A DNA stretch of 64,000 bases from Metopolophium dirhodum (taxonomy: Eukaryota; Arthropoda; Insecta; Hemiptera; Aphididae), in contig NC_083560.1 in NCBI RefSeq assembly GCF_019925205.1, positions 94,144,083-94,208,082 of the forward strand. Reading direction: 5' to 3'. Positions 63,520 through 64,000 of this stretch are shown one piece after another (the stretch's first letter is position 1; the number at the start of each line of letters is the position of its first letter). The notes under the pieces were generated by a model. That model was not told the DNA's origin and did not search any database. It saw only the letters and a list, made by a program, of their open reading frames with translations. Both the position numbers and the translations under genes were made by a program.

Positions 63520-64000
63520 ATTATTGTTTATGATAAAGGTAGAAAATTTATCGAAAAATATAACAAGTATATTAATACTATAAAAAAGACAATTAACACT
63601 GGGTAAAAGACAATTAATACAGAGTAAAAGACACAGCGATCGTAAAATGTATGTGTCCACCTTCGAAAGACTGGAGCCAACTGCGCGGACATCGCCACTT
63701 AGTGTGTCAGCGTCTGTTGATCATAACCAAAGACCGGATTTATATGCATTTAAAATGTTAAAATATGCATGCAAATATGCACTTAAAAAGTTCTGAATAT
63801 GCACTTAAAAATCATAAAACATGCAAAATAATTTTTGATTATTACAGCTTTTTATTTATGGTAAAATTATAAAATCAAAACATTTATGACGAAAATATGC
63901 ACTTAAATATCACAAAACATGCAAAATAAATTTTTATTACCTATTACAGCTTTTTATTTATGGAAAATTTATAAAATCAAAACATTTATGATGAAAAAAA
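63520..64000. repeat. Tandem subterminal-type repeats at the window end
   Basis: From about 63735 the sequence reads CAAAGACCGGATTTATATGC, like a hAT-type end. Units starting ATATGCACTTAAA recur at about 63796 and 63897, with a unit of about 100-105 bp that includes TTACAGCTTTTTATTTATGG and AAATCAAAACATTTATGA. The array continues past the window. 63520-63735 has no recognised feature apart from the probable 5' flank of the polymerase gene. Confidence 0.55.

Noticed and set aside
63520..63660. Upstream Met at 63660 as the start of the polymerase gene
   Set aside because: The added 47 residues are hydrophobic and flank-like; Met at 63519 starts directly at the zinc fingers.
1..64000. tRNA or other small RNA genes
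   Set aside because: No clear tRNA A/B boxes with a foldable cloverleaf were recognised by eye; a covariance search would be needed to exclude them.

Overview
The window is AT-rich eukaryotic DNA, most likely from a hemipteran insect and probably an aphid. The pointers are the AT-rich background, a DUF4806-type gene, arthropod-type R1 and R2 retrotransposons in 28S rDNA, and many hAT, FLYWCH/MULE, PIF/Harbinger, Helitron and Maverick relics. This is an inference from content. Almost nothing looks like an ordinary host gene. The one uninterrupted non-transposon candidate is a coiled-coil ORF at 46755-47885 (minus).

Layout. 1-3400 (+): the C-terminal end of a transposon-type protein, then a decayed spliced DUF4806-family gene. 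4639-5568: a complete non-autonomous hAT element with 8-bp target duplications. 7328-11275: a decayed FLYWCH/MULE element that carries a complete-ended hAT element (7613-9967).

11731-40263 is the centrepiece. A pair of hAT-like inverted termini with matching 8-bp flanks (CATTCAAA) encloses a fragment of a 28S rRNA gene. The 28S fragment has a 5'-truncated R2 at the R2 site. After 71 bp of 28S spacer come five R1 elements head to tail at the R1 site, each separated by a copy of the 28S target TGTCCCTATCT, and then 28S resumes. Three R1 copies are 5'-truncated and one of those is chimeric. Two copies keep their 5' ends and ORF1. One of these was later hit by a MULE and a hAT, the other by an insertion that looks like a solo LTR.

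41303-43808: a PIF/Harbinger element with matching ends, a decayed MADF gene and the N-terminus of a divergently oriented transposase. 44690-46530: fragments of an endonuclease/exonuclease/phosphatase domain, a BEL/Pao polyprotein and a Gypsy integrase, plus an inverted copy of the end of the coiled-coil gene and a foldback repeat. 48185-48900: Helitron helicase C-terminus. 49180-49471: Harbinger DDE fragment. 49506-50944: internally deleted hAT element with perfect ends. 51586-52434: LTR with an internal 210-bp tandem duplication.

52600-55040: a gene for a DDE-like, RNase-H-like protein family, with a cluster of CAGACATNTCC motifs just upstream. 55510-56420: Mutator-like and Ginger/KRBA2-like fragments. 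57109-57616: an unrecognised small gene broken by a 13-bp duplication. 58016-63519 (minus): a multi-exon Maverick/Polinton type-B DNA polymerase pseudogene that begins with C2H2 zinc fingers and is interrupted by a MITE. The last 270 bases are tandem repeats that look like a transposon subterminal region.

The elements do not form one pathway. The window reads as a transposon-dense region in which nesting gives a relative order of insertion. All coordinates and translations were read by eye. Family names come from recognised motifs, not from database searches.
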